Assembly: GCA_017934185.1 (NCBI GenBank)
Contig: JAGBJY010000017.1
Coordinates: 21,973 to 85,972 of the forward strand
Source: Bacteroidales bacterium
GTDB lineage: Bacteria > Bacteroidota > Bacteroidia > Bacteroidales > UBA932
Length of the DNA stretch: 64,000 bases
Direction of reading: 5' to 3'
The notes beneath the pieces are model-generated. The model ran no database searches. It was not told the DNA's origin and saw nothing but the letters and a program-made list of their open reading frames with translations. The translations under genes and the position numbers were made by a program. How positions within the stretch are numbered: position 1 is the stretch's first letter; every line of letters begins with the position of its first letter. Positions 41,662-49,551 of this stretch are shown piece after piece.

Positions 41662-42604
41662 GGGACTGAGTACCAGCTTCGTAACCGGGGCCATAGCCCT
41701 GGTATTCCTCATTATTGGTTATGAAGTGGCTTTGTTCGTTCACAAGGCCGCCGTTACCCGTATTGCCGCCAACCGGGACCATCCGGACACAGTGTATGTG
41801 ATTGATGAGGCCCTGGCAAAGAGGCTCTTGGCCGATGAGATGCCCAATCAAGTCGGGTATGACGGGGACGGAAGCGGCGGGGCACGGTCCCCCGCTGATT
41901 TCGGCAAAAAATATGAGGCGGAGGGCCGTGTCCCGCCGACCATCCGGCGTTATGCGGAGCATAGCCCGGCCGTGAAAGCCGTGCGTGAAAAAGCGGCCCC
42001 ACGGCAGGTGGAGAGTTTCCGCTTCAACCCCAACACCGTGAGCGTGGAAGACCTGCAGCGGCTGGGCTTCTCCGAAAAGCAGGCGCAGTCCATCGACCAT
42101 TATCGGCAAAAAGGCGGCCGCTTCCGCAGACCTTCGGACTTTGCCAAAAGCTACGTGGTGGCCGATTCCGTGTACGCCCGCCTGGAGCCCTATATCGACA
42201 TCCCGCGCCTGGACATCAATAAGGCCGACAGCACTGCGCTCCTGGAACTTCCCGGCATCGGCCCTTACTTCGCCGGGAAAGTGGTTGCGTACCGCCATCA
42301 GCTCCAGGGCTACTCCTGCCCGCAGCAGCTTATGGAAATCTATCACTTTGATAAAGAGAAGTTTGAAGGCCTTTCGGACCTCATCACTTGCTCCGCCCCT
42401 TCACCCTATCCGCTCTGGACCTTGCCGGAAGAGGAGCTTGCAAAACATCCCCACATTTCCCGCTCCGAGGCCCATGGCATTGTGCTTTACCGCCAGCACA
42501 ACAAGCCCGAAGCCTGCACGGTGGAAGGGCTCCGCAAGGCCGGCGTTCTCTCCGAAGAACACGCTGTCCGCCTGGCTCTCTGCCGCTTGGCTCCGGCAGA
42601 ATAG
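41627..42604 (+). CDS. ComEA-like helix-hairpin-helix membrane protein with in-frame repeat
   Basis: 325 residues from the ATG at 41627. One N-terminal transmembrane helix (FVTGAIALVFLIIGYEVALF), then about 100 low-complexity residues and several HhH units (VSVEDLQRLGFSEKQAQSI, LDINKADSTALLELPGIGPY). ComEA-type proteins bind double-stranded DNA in the periplasm; whether this one acts in uptake or another DNA process is not known. Residues about 71-80 (EMPNQVGYDG) come from half of a palindromic repeat at 41837-41864. Confidence 0.8.
   Translation: MEEGKHPKTKRKGLSTSFVTGAIALVFLIIGYEVALFVHKAAVTRIAANRDHPDTVYVIDEALAKRLLADEMPNQVGYDGDGSGGARSPADFGKKYEAEGRVPPTIRRYAEHSPAVKAVREKAAPRQVESFRFNPNTVSVEDLQRLGFSEKQAQSIDHYRQKGGRFRRPSDFAKSYVVADSVYARLEPYIDIPRLDINKADSTALLELPGIGPYFAGKVVAYRHQLQGYSCPQQLMEIYHFDKEKFEGLSDLITCSAPSPYPLWTLPEEELAKHPHISRSEAHGIVLYRQHNKPEACTVEGLRKAGVLSEEHAVRLALCRLAPAE
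41837..41864. repeat. In-frame palindromic element B (half element), inside the ComEA-like gene
   Basis: GAGATGCCCAATCAAGTCGG...TATGACG matches the left half of elements A and C. The next 40 bases (GGGACGG...GGTCCC) are G/C-rich but do not carry the usual right half. The host frame stays open. Confidence 0.7.
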
Positions 42605-42633
42605 TAATAATTGCGTTTCTCCGGCAAAATTGC

Positions 42634-42641
42634 TATTTTTG
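42634..42641 (+). promoter_or_regulatory. Promoter for rlmN
   Basis: TATTTTTG with TTG at 42611-42613 twenty bases upstream; ends 5 bases before the ATG at 42647. Confidence 0.6.
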
Positions 42642-42646
42642 CATTT

Positions 42647-43666
42647 ATGAAGACGCGTCTATTAGGGAAAACACCGGAGGAACTTAAGCAGATTGCCCTG
42701 GAGGTGGGGCTGCCGGCCTTTGCAGGAAAGCAGATGGCCCAGTGGCTGTATCAGAAAAGGGTAAGGAGCATTGCCGAGATGACCAACCTGTCCAAGCAGG
42801 GCAGGGAAGTCTTGAGCGAACGATACGAAGTGGGAATGGTGCAGCCGGTGGATGTGCAGGTGAGTGCCGATGGGACCAAGAAGTACCTTTTTCCCGTGAA
42901 TGCGTCAGCGTTTGTCGAGGCGGTGATGATTCCGGAGCAGGAGCGGAAGACGCTGTGCGTGAGCTCCCAAGCCGGGTGTAAGATGGGCTGCAAATTCTGC
43001 ATGACCGGCCGGCAGGGCTTTCATGGAAATTTGGATGCGGCCGATATCCTGAGCCAGTTCTTTGCCATTGACGAAGCGGCAGCGCTGACCAACACGGTGT
43101 TCATGGGCATGGGAGAGCCGCTGGACAATTGGGATGCCGTAAAGCGCACCATTGAGGTGCTTACGGCCGACTGGGGGCTTGCCTGGAGCCCCAAACGCGT
43201 AACACTGAGTACCATAGGCGTTTTGCCTAAACTGAAACAATATCTTGACGAAAGCCGCTGCCACTTGGCCGTGAGTCTCCACAATCCTTTCCCGGCCCAG
43301 CGGGAAGAACTGATGCCCGTGCAGAAAGCCTGGTCCATCACGGAGGTGGTGCGCCTGATCAGGCAGTACGACTTTTCCGGTCAGCGCCGGGTGAGCTTTG
43401 AATACACCGTCTTTGACTCTTGGAATGACAGCCCCAGACACGCCGACGGGCTTATCCACTTGCTGAGAGGCCTGGAGTGCCGGGTGAACCTTATCCGTTT
43501 CCACAAGATTCCGGACTTCCCTTACGGAACCGCATCGGCTTCCAAGATGGAGGCGTTCCGGGACCGTCTTACGGAAGGCGGCATTACCGCCACCATCCGG
43601 GCCTCCCGCGGGGAAGACATCCTGGCCGCCTGCGGCCTTCTGGCAGGTAAACACGCAGCCCTATGA
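42647..43666 (+). CDS. rlmN: Dual-specificity 23S rRNA A2503/tRNA A37 C2-methyltransferase
   Basis: 339 residues from the ATG at 42647, just after a -7 box. Radical-SAM motif CKMGCKFC with the family's SSQAGCKMGCKFCMTGRQG; MGMGEPLDN and TLSTIGVLP further on; C-terminal Cys in RASRGEDILAACGLL is the second catalytic cysteine. Methylates C2 of adenine in 23S rRNA and some tRNAs. The stop overlaps the patatin gene by 4 bases. Confidence 0.96.
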   Translation: MKTRLLGKTPEELKQIALEVGLPAFAGKQMAQWLYQKRVRSIAEMTNLSKQGREVLSERYEVGMVQPVDVQVSADGTKKYLFPVNASAFVEAVMIPEQERKTLCVSSQAGCKMGCKFCMTGRQGFHGNLDAADILSQFFAIDEAAALTNTVFMGMGEPLDNWDAVKRTIEVLTADWGLAWSPKRVTLSTIGVLPKLKQYLDESRCHLAVSLHNPFPAQREELMPVQKAWSITEVVRLIRQYDFSGQRRVSFEYTVFDSWNDSPRHADGLIHLLRGLECRVNLIRFHKIPDFPYGTASASKMEAFRDRLTEGGITATIRASRGEDILAACGLLAGKHAAL

Positions 43667-46077
43667 AAAGACTTCTGACCCTACTCGCAGCCGTTTTTGC
43701 GCTCTGCGGTCCGCTGCTGGCGCAGAAGGAAGCCTCCACTACTTTCGGCCTGGACCGGCAGGACGCCAAGTCTGTGCGGCAAATCCGCAACCGGATGGCG
43801 CAAATCCGTAAAAACCGCCCCACAGTAGCACTGGTGCTCTCGGGCGGCGGTGCAAAAGGAGCCGCAACCGTAGGTGCCCTCAAATACATGGAACAGTTTG
43901 ACCTTCCCATTGACATGGTGGTGGGAACCAGCATCGGCGGTCTGCTGGGGGGGCTGTATGCCCTGGGCTATGATGTGGATTATCTGGATACCCTCATCCA
44001 TACCGTGAACTGGGATATGGCCCTGAGTGACAAAGTGGACAGAAACTATGTCCCTTATTCGCGGATCCGTTACAAAGAAAAATACGTCCTTTCCTTTCCC
44101 TTCTACTATAAAAGCCAGGATTACCGGGACTATATTTCCGGCGTGATGCCCTTCAGCGGCGCCCGCAAACGCAGTAGTGATGCGGTGGAAACCCAACTGA
44201 ACAGCATGCTCCGGGAAAACCTGATGGGCAGCCTGCCTTCGGGTTTTGTTTTTGGCGAGAATGTGAACCACATTATCTCCTCGCGCACAGTAGGGTACAG
44301 TGATTCGACAGACTTTTTCAAGTTCCCCATCCCTTTTGCCTGCGTAGCCACCGATATTGCCTCCGGCAAGGCCAAAGTCTGGCACAGCGGCTCCATTAAC
44401 CTGGCCATGCGCTCCACCATGAGCATTCCGGGCCTTTTTTCTCCGGTCCGTACTGGCGGCATGGTACTTGTGGACGGCGGCATGCGCAACAATTTCCCCG
44501 TGAACATTGCGCGGGATATGGGGGCCGATATCGTCATCGGCATTGACCTTTCCAACGAATCCCTCTCTGCCAGCAGCATTCAGAATCTGGGCGATGTGAT
44601 TAACTCCAGCATCGACCTCATGTCCAACGATGTCTTTGAGTCCAACATTGCCAACGTGGACATCCGGATTCATCCGGAGATGACGGGGTACAGCATGCTC
44701 AGTTTCAATGAACCGGCCATCGATTCCATGTTCGTCCGAGGTTATCAGGCGGCTGCCGGGCAGGAGCAGGCCCTGAGGGCGTTAAGAAAGCGCCTGGGTA
44801 CGGCCGGGTTCAAAAGGCATGCGCCCGCGGCGGTGGACATCGGCCGTACGCCCGTCCGCATTGCCGATATTGAGGTGGTGGGCGTTTCTGAGAAAGAGGC
44901 TGAATACCTGGTGTCCAAGCTCAAAATCAAGCCTGGCGATGTGGTGAGTCGCGATGCCATTGAGGACGATATTGCCGCTATCTTCGGCAAAGGATCCTTC
45001 GACTATGTGAATTATGAATTCCGGGGTACCGGGGAGCCGTATAAGCTTTGGATTCAGTGCAAGCGCGGACCGCTGCACCAGTTTGGTTTCGGCGCCCGCA
45101 TAGATACCAAGGATTTGGTTTCGCTGCTGCTGAATGTGGGCCTGAACACCAATGCCATGAGCGGGCATTCGCTGGATCTGACCGCGCGCATCAGCACCAA
45201 TCCCTATCTGGACGTCCTGTATTCCTACAACGCTCCGCGCTTCTCTACTATGAACGCCCGGGCGGTGCTGCGCTATACCAACAGCAATAACTTCCTCACG
45301 GGCGCCATCTTCCGGGACCAGGCGGGTTATAACCTCTCGTTCCTGCTGGCCACGCAGGAGCTTTTCTTCTCCAACATGCACTGGTCGGCCCTGGACGTGA
45401 AACTGGGCCTTCGCAACCAGTACCTGAAGCTGAACCGCGTCATGGTCACCGATGAGGCCGGCCAGCGGGACCTGAGTGCCGAGTCAGGAGATTATCCGTC
45501 CCTGTTCATCGACGGCCGTATGGAAACCCTGGATAACGGTTATTTCCCCACCAAAGGCATATCGGCCGGGCTCAGGGGAGACCTGGTGAGCAATATGTTC
45601 AACCCCAACCGCAACGGCTTTTTGGGCATTGTGAGCGGGGATGTCATGGGCCCCATCCAGTTAGGACGGCGTTTTACGCTGCTGCCGCAGTGGTATTTCC
45701 GCCTCATCCTGAAGAACGAGCAGGTGTCCGTCCCGGTGCTGTACTCCAACATCCTGGGCGGGGATATGCGGGGCCGGTATGTGGAGCAGCAGTTCCCCTT
45801 CATCGGCTTGTCAGATGCTACCCTGGTGGGGAGCGACCTGGTGCTGCTGCGTCTGGACCTTCGCTATCAACTGGCTGCCAATCACTTTGTTACACTCACT
45901 GGCAATGGCTTCTACGACTTCAACGGTTTCTCCAACCTGGGGAATGGAAGCGTCACTTGGGGCCTTGGGGCAGGGTACAGTTACAACACCATCGCCGGAC
46001 CGCTGAAAGCCCAGCTCTTCTGGTCGTCCTTCACCAAAAAAGTGGGGGCGTACCTCTCTTTCGGATATAATTTTTAG
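43663..46077 (+). CDS. Patatin phospholipase fused to POTRA and outer-membrane barrel (PlpD-like)
   Basis: 804 residues. Signal peptide to about residue 20; patatin domain about 52-300 with oxyanion loop GGGAKG (61-66), nucleophile GTSIG (88-92) and catalytic Asp in DGG (271-273). A POTRA-like domain follows (about 380-450, IADIEVVGVSEKEAEYLVSK), then a 16-strand BamA-type barrel ending in LSFGYNF. This matches type Vd/PlpD architecture: lipase at one side of the outer membrane barrel. A role in outer-membrane lipid turnover is plausible. Confidence 0.9.
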   Translation: MKRLLTLLAAVFALCGPLLAQKEASTTFGLDRQDAKSVRQIRNRMAQIRKNRPTVALVLSGGGAKGAATVGALKYMEQFDLPIDMVVGTSIGGLLGGLYALGYDVDYLDTLIHTVNWDMALSDKVDRNYVPYSRIRYKEKYVLSFPFYYKSQDYRDYISGVMPFSGARKRSSDAVETQLNSMLRENLMGSLPSGFVFGENVNHIISSRTVGYSDSTDFFKFPIPFACVATDIASGKAKVWHSGSINLAMRSTMSIPGLFSPVRTGGMVLVDGGMRNNFPVNIARDMGADIVIGIDLSNESLSASSIQNLGDVINSSIDLMSNDVFESNIANVDIRIHPEMTGYSMLSFNEPAIDSMFVRGYQAAAGQEQALRALRKRLGTAGFKRHAPAAVDIGRTPVRIADIEVVGVSEKEAEYLVSKLKIKPGDVVSRDAIEDDIAAIFGKGSFDYVNYEFRGTGEPYKLWIQCKRGPLHQFGFGARIDTKDLVSLLLNVGLNTNAMSGHSLDLTARISTNPYLDVLYSYNAPRFSTMNARAVLRYTNSNNFLTGAIFRDQAGYNLSFLLATQELFFSNMHWSALDVKLGLRNQYLKLNRVMVTDEAGQRDLSAESGDYPSLFIDGRMETLDNGYFPTKGISAGLRGDLVSNMFNPNRNGFLGIVSGDVMGPIQLGRRFTLLPQWYFRLILKNEQVSVPVLYSNILGGDMRGRYVEQQFPFIGLSDATLVGSDLVLLRLDLRYQLAANHFVTLTGNGFYDFNGFSNLGNGSVTWGLGAGYSYNTIAGPLKAQLFWSSFTKKVGAYLSFGYNF

Positions 46078-46081
46078 GCCG

Positions 46082-46537
46082 ATGGAAGAAGCTGCGTTCA
46101 ACAAATGCCTCTCGCGCCTACAGCGCCTCTGTTCCAAGGCCGAATACTGCGCCGCAGACATGTACCGGAAAGCGTTGAAAGACCTGGAAGGGGATGCCGA
46201 AGCGGCCGACAAAGTAGTGGAGGCTCTGGTAGCCGACAAGTACGTGGATGACGTGCGTTACGCCAGTGCCTTTGCCCGCGAAAAGGCCTCCCTGCAAGGC
46301 TGGGGACCGGTAAAAATTCGCTTCCAGCTTCGCGGAAAGGGGATTGCCGACGCAGCCATATCGGCGGCCCTGGAAGAAGTGGAACCGGCCAGGGCGGAGG
46401 ACAAACTGCTGCGCCTGCTGCAGGCAAAATACCGCACCCTGGAAGGGGACCCGCAGTGCAAACTGAAACTCCTGAAGTTTGCCCTCTCAAGGGGGTATGA
46501 ATACGACCAGGTAGAAGCTGCCATCAAGAACTTATGA
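46082..46537 (+). CDS. recX: Regulatory protein RecX
   Basis: 151 residues made of three-helix repeats: LQRLCSKAEYCAADMYRKAL, VEALVADKYVDDVRYASAFA, and FQLRGKGIADAAISAALEEV. RecX binds RecA filaments and limits their growth. It lies 7 kb from recA. The stop overlaps the GH43 gene by 4 bases. Confidence 0.88.
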   Translation: MEEAAFNKCLSRLQRLCSKAEYCAADMYRKALKDLEGDAEAADKVVEALVADKYVDDVRYASAFAREKASLQGWGPVKIRFQLRGKGIADAAISAALEEVEPARAEDKLLRLLQAKYRTLEGDPQCKLKLLKFALSRGYEYDQVEAAIKNL

Positions 46538-48228
46538 AACGCACCTTAACGCTTTTGCTGCTGGCGCTGGCCCTTCCCCTCGCTGCCCAGCGCTATACCA
46601 ATCCCATCCTGCACATGGATTACAGCGACCCGGATGTTTGCCGGGTAGGGGAGGACTATTATATGACGGCCTCTTCTTTCAACTGCTTCCCGGGGCTGCC
46701 CATTTTGCACTCCCGGGACCTGGTTCACTGGGAGTTGGTGGGCGCTGCACTTTGGGATTATCCAGGCCAAAATTGGACAGAAACGGAAGCCGATGATTTC
46801 CGCGCTACAGTGCAGCATGGCAATGGCGTTTGGGCTCCGGCCATCCGCTATCACGACGGCTGGTTCTATATCTTTGCGGGAGACCCGGACCGCGGCATTT
46901 TCATGCTGCGTTCCAAGGACCCCGCCGGCGCCTGGGAGGCACCGGTGTGGGTGGTGCGCGAAAAAGGCTTCATCGACCCATGCCCGTTCTGGGATGAAGA
47001 CGGAAAAGCTTGGCTGTCACATGGTTGTGCGGGTTCCAGGGCTGGAATAAAGAGTGTGCTGTATATGGCTCCCATGGCTCCGGACGGAACGCATCTGCTG
47101 GCGCCCTCCCGCATGGTGTATGACGGGCATCTGAGCCAGCCCACCATTGAAGGCACCAAACTGTACAAGCGGGACGGCTGGTACTATATTTTCTCTCCTG
47201 CGGGCGGTGTGGCTACGGGCTGGCAGACGGTCCTGCGTGCCAAGGACTTATACGGCCCCTGGGAAGAGCGCATTGTAATGGCCTGGGCCCCCGGTACCAT
47301 CAATGGTCCGCACCAGGGAGCATGGGTAAGCGATGGGCAAGGCCGGGACTGGTTCCTGCACTTCCAGGACAAAGGCGCCTATGGACGCATCGTACACTTG
47401 CAGCCGATGGCATGGAAGGCCGATGGCTGGCCCGTCGTCGGGGAAGATCCGGACGGGGACAGTGTGGGGCAACCGGTGGCGGCGTGGGAGATTCCCGGTC
47501 AAGCCGGGAATGACGGAAGGCATGATACCGGGGACGTCATGGCCGGCACCGACCGGCCATCTCCTTACGGCTTGCCCCTGGAGTGGCAGTTCCCCGCAGT
47601 GCCATCGGCCTATTGGAGCATGGCGCTGCCCTCGGGAGTCCGGCTTTACAGCGTGGAGCAGCGCCAAAGCGGGCTTTGGAACTGTCCCAACCTGCTGCTG
47701 CAGAAGTTTCCGGCCGAGCGTTTCACGGTTTCGGCCTGCCTTACGTTCCGCCCCAGTCCTGCACTCAAAGGCGAAGAAGCCGGTTTTGTGGTGATGGGCA
47801 ATGACTACGCGGCCCTTCGGCTTACCGATACGTCCGAGGGTGCCCGGCTGGATTATCTCACTTGCGCCGATGCCCACAAGGGTGGCGCTGACAGCGTTCA
47901 ATCCCTCACCACCCTCCCGTATCATTATCTGCCGCTTCCGCATGCGTACGAATCCCAAAACGTTCCGCGGGTGCACTATCCGGACATTCCGGAGGTAAGC
48001 CTCTGGGTAAAACTGGAAGTGACGGCCCGCGCCGTGAAGGGCAACGTCCCGGATGCGGTGTGCCGCTTCTCCTGGAGCCGGGACGGAAAGCACTATACCG
48101 CTGTAAAAGAATCGTTTACGGCTAGGCCGGAACTCTGGATTGGTGCTAAATTCGGCTTCTGGTGCAACCGCTATACGCACAAGAACGACGGCGGCTGCCT
48201 GGATGTGGAGTATCTCGAAGTACGCTAG
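46534..48228 (+). CDS. Glycoside hydrolase family 43 with in-frame repeat
   Basis: 564 residues. Signal peptide ending PLAAQ. Five-bladed GH43 propeller about 22-310 with the base Asp in YSDPDVCRVGEDYYMTASSF, a second Asp in FIDPCPFWDEDG and a late CE/TEG-type acid in SQPTIEGTKLYKRDGWYYI. C-terminal about 370-560 is a concanavalin-like beta-sandwich. Likely an arabinofuranosidase or xylosidase for side chains of pectin or xylan. Residues about 319-344 (EIPGQAGNDGRHDTGDVMAG and following) come from an inserted palindrome at 47488-47563, between the two domains. It is next to, but convergent with, lacI, so its link to the pectin operon is by neighbourhood. Confidence 0.86.
   Translation: MKRTLTLLLLALALPLAAQRYTNPILHMDYSDPDVCRVGEDYYMTASSFNCFPGLPILHSRDLVHWELVGAALWDYPGQNWTETEADDFRATVQHGNGVWAPAIRYHDGWFYIFAGDPDRGIFMLRSKDPAGAWEAPVWVVREKGFIDPCPFWDEDGKAWLSHGCAGSRAGIKSVLYMAPMAPDGTHLLAPSRMVYDGHLSQPTIEGTKLYKRDGWYYIFSPAGGVATGWQTVLRAKDLYGPWEERIVMAWAPGTINGPHQGAWVSDGQGRDWFLHFQDKGAYGRIVHLQPMAWKADGWPVVGEDPDGDSVGQPVAAWEIPGQAGNDGRHDTGDVMAGTDRPSPYGLPLEWQFPAVPSAYWSMALPSGVRLYSVEQRQSGLWNCPNLLLQKFPAERFTVSACLTFRPSPALKGEEAGFVVMGNDYAALRLTDTSEGARLDYLTCADAHKGGADSVQSLTTLPYHYLPLPHAYESQNVPRVHYPDIPEVSLWVKLEVTARAVKGNVPDAVCRFSWSRDGKHYTAVKESFTARPELWIGAKFGFWCNRYTHKNDGGCLDVEYLEVR
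47488..47563. repeat. In-frame palindromic element C, inside the GH43 gene
   Basis: Left half GAGATTCCCGGTCAAGCCGG...AATGACG, a spacer near 47515-47534, right half GTCATGGCCGGCACCGACCG...CATCTC. Each half is itself a palindrome. Same design as element A. Reading frame is kept. Confidence 0.82.
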
Positions 48229-48258
48229 TCGCCTCTTGTTGACATATGTTGGGCTAAA

Positions 48259-48296
48259 TGTGAATAAGATTGTCCTGGAGAACAATCTTATTAGCA
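48259..48296. repeat. Isolated REP-like unit between GH43 and lacI
   Basis: 38-base hairpin TGTGAATAAGATTGTCC, loop TGGA, arm GAACAATCTTATTAGCA, the same consensus and length as the units round the transposase 8 kb away. Half-units flank it at 48235-48244 (CTTGTTGACA) and 48311-48327 (TGTCAATGAGATTGCGC). It lies between convergent genes. Confidence 0.78.
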
Positions 48297-48338
48297 AAAA
48301 GGTCAGAAAGTGTCAATGAGATTGCGCTGCAAAAGAAA

Positions 48339-49388
48339 TCAATCGTCGGGGTCTACATTGAAGCGGGTAAGGAGCAGCATGTGCATGTAATTGTCCTGGC
48401 GCTCGGGTTGGCGCTGGAGGACAATGGCGTTGGCCAGGTCAGTGAGGGCGCGCTGCACCTGCTGGTCCGGGCGCTGGGCGATGAGCATGGTCACGGTGCC
48501 GCGCTTGAGGGCGGCGATATTGGCCGCCAGGCTGTCAAAGCCGATGACCCTCAGGCCTCGGATGGGATTTCGCTCCAAGTAGGGCACCAGCAGATGGATG
48601 CGGGAATTGAACATCACGATGTGGTGCACTTTGGGGAATTCCGTGAAGAAAGAGTTCAAAGCATCGTCGGTGGCAACCGGGTCTTGCGGGTCTATAAACA
48701 GCTGGCGCACAGTGGTTTTTGGGAAATGTTCCTGAATGTATTCCATGAAGCCGGCGCGGCGGTAGACGGTGGGGTCTGACTGCTGCTCCTTGTCCCGGCG
48801 GATGCGTACCACCAGTACTTCACTTACTTTCTCTCCGGCGGTGAGCATATCGGCACAGAAATAGCCGCTCTTGTAGGCGGGGATGCCGTAATAGACCAGA
48901 TAAGACGAGTCATCGTCCGGTTTGGTATCGATGTAAGCGTAGGGGATGCCGGCCTCCTGAAGCTGCCGGGCAAAGGCCAGCGTTTCGTTTTTGAACAAGG
49001 GGGCCAGCAGGACGCCTGCCGGGCTGCTTTCCAAAACCCGGGCGCAAGCTGCGTGGAAGGCTTCCTCGCTGTATTGGTTGTAGGTGAAAAGCGTTGTGCT
49101 TACGGAAAGGGCCTGGAGCTCGGTCCGGGCGCGCATCATACCGCTGGCGGCCAGTTCCCAGTAAGACCCGGGCTCCGGGGAGGGAAGGAGCAAGGCTATG
49201 GTACGGGCCTGTGATTTGGCCAGGAGCGATGCGTAGAGGTTGGGCTGGTAGCCCAGTTCCTTCACGGCGTCCATCACCTTCTGGTAGCTCTTTTTGGAAA
49301 CTTCTCCCCGATTGTGCAGCACCCGGTCCACCGTGCCTTTGGAAAGGCCGGTAATGCGGGCGATGTCTTTGATGGTTGCTTTTTCCAT
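48339..49388 (-). CDS. LacI-family transcriptional regulator
   Basis: 349 residues from the ATG at 49388; an upstream frame is not supported. N-terminal helix-turn-helix TIKDIARITGLSKGTVDRVL followed by a hinge and a periplasmic-binding-protein-like sensor domain of about 280 residues. The fold suggests a sugar or oligosaccharide effector. Divergent from the pectin operon, with palindromic sites between, so it is the likely repressor of that operon. Confidence 0.88.
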   Translation of the reverse strand: MEKATIKDIARITGLSKGTVDRVLHNRGEVSKKSYQKVMDAVKELGYQPNLYASLLAKSQARTIALLLPSPEPGSYWELAASGMMRARTELQALSVSTTLFTYNQYSEEAFHAACARVLESSPAGVLLAPLFKNETLAFARQLQEAGIPYAYIDTKPDDDSSYLVYYGIPAYKSGYFCADMLTAGEKVSEVLVVRIRRDKEQQSDPTVYRRAGFMEYIQEHFPKTTVRQLFIDPQDPVATDDALNSFFTEFPKVHHIVMFNSRIHLLVPYLERNPIRGLRVIGFDSLAANIAALKRGTVTMLIAQRPDQQVQRALTDLANAIVLQRQPERQDNYMHMLLLTRFNVDPDD

Positions 49389-49406
49389 GCGTTGCAAAAT
49401 CCGTTG

Positions 49407-49414
49407 CAAAAATA
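49407..49414 (-). promoter_or_regulatory. Promoter -7 box for the lacI-type gene
   Basis: Minus-strand TATTTTTG, 18 bases upstream of the ATG. Twin TTGCAA palindromes (each inside GTTGCAAAA) at 49392 and 49404 overlap it and could be an autoregulatory site. Confidence 0.45.
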
Positions 49415-49453
49415 GTAAAATAATTGAAAAATTGCAGGTTTTTCTTGAAAAAA

Positions 49454-49467
49454 CGTGCGCGGGCACG
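49454..49467. promoter_or_regulatory. Possible operator 1
   Basis: Inverted repeat CGTGC-GCGG-GCACG in the gap between the LacI-type gene and the pectin operon; shares CGTGC/GCACG half-sites with the palindrome at 49503-49512. Confidence 0.4.
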
Positions 49468-49502
49468 GAAAAATGGGAACTTGTTGAAAAATAATTCCGT
49501 TA

Positions 49503-49512
49503 CCGTGCACGG
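49503..49512. promoter_or_regulatory. Probable operator 2 of the pectin operon
   Basis: Perfect palindrome CCGTGCACGG, with TT/AA one base outside it on either side. It covers the place where the -33 element should be (about 49508-49511) for the -7 box at 49531, so a bound LacI-type repressor would block polymerase. Confidence 0.5.
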
Positions 49513-49530
49513 AAATCCGAAATATATTTA

Positions 49531-49538
49531 TATATTTG
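49531..49538 (+). promoter_or_regulatory. Promoter -7 box for the pectin operon
   Basis: TATATTTG, 13 bases before the GH28 ATG at 49552. Confidence 0.55.
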
Positions 49539-49551
49539 CAGCGGATAATGA

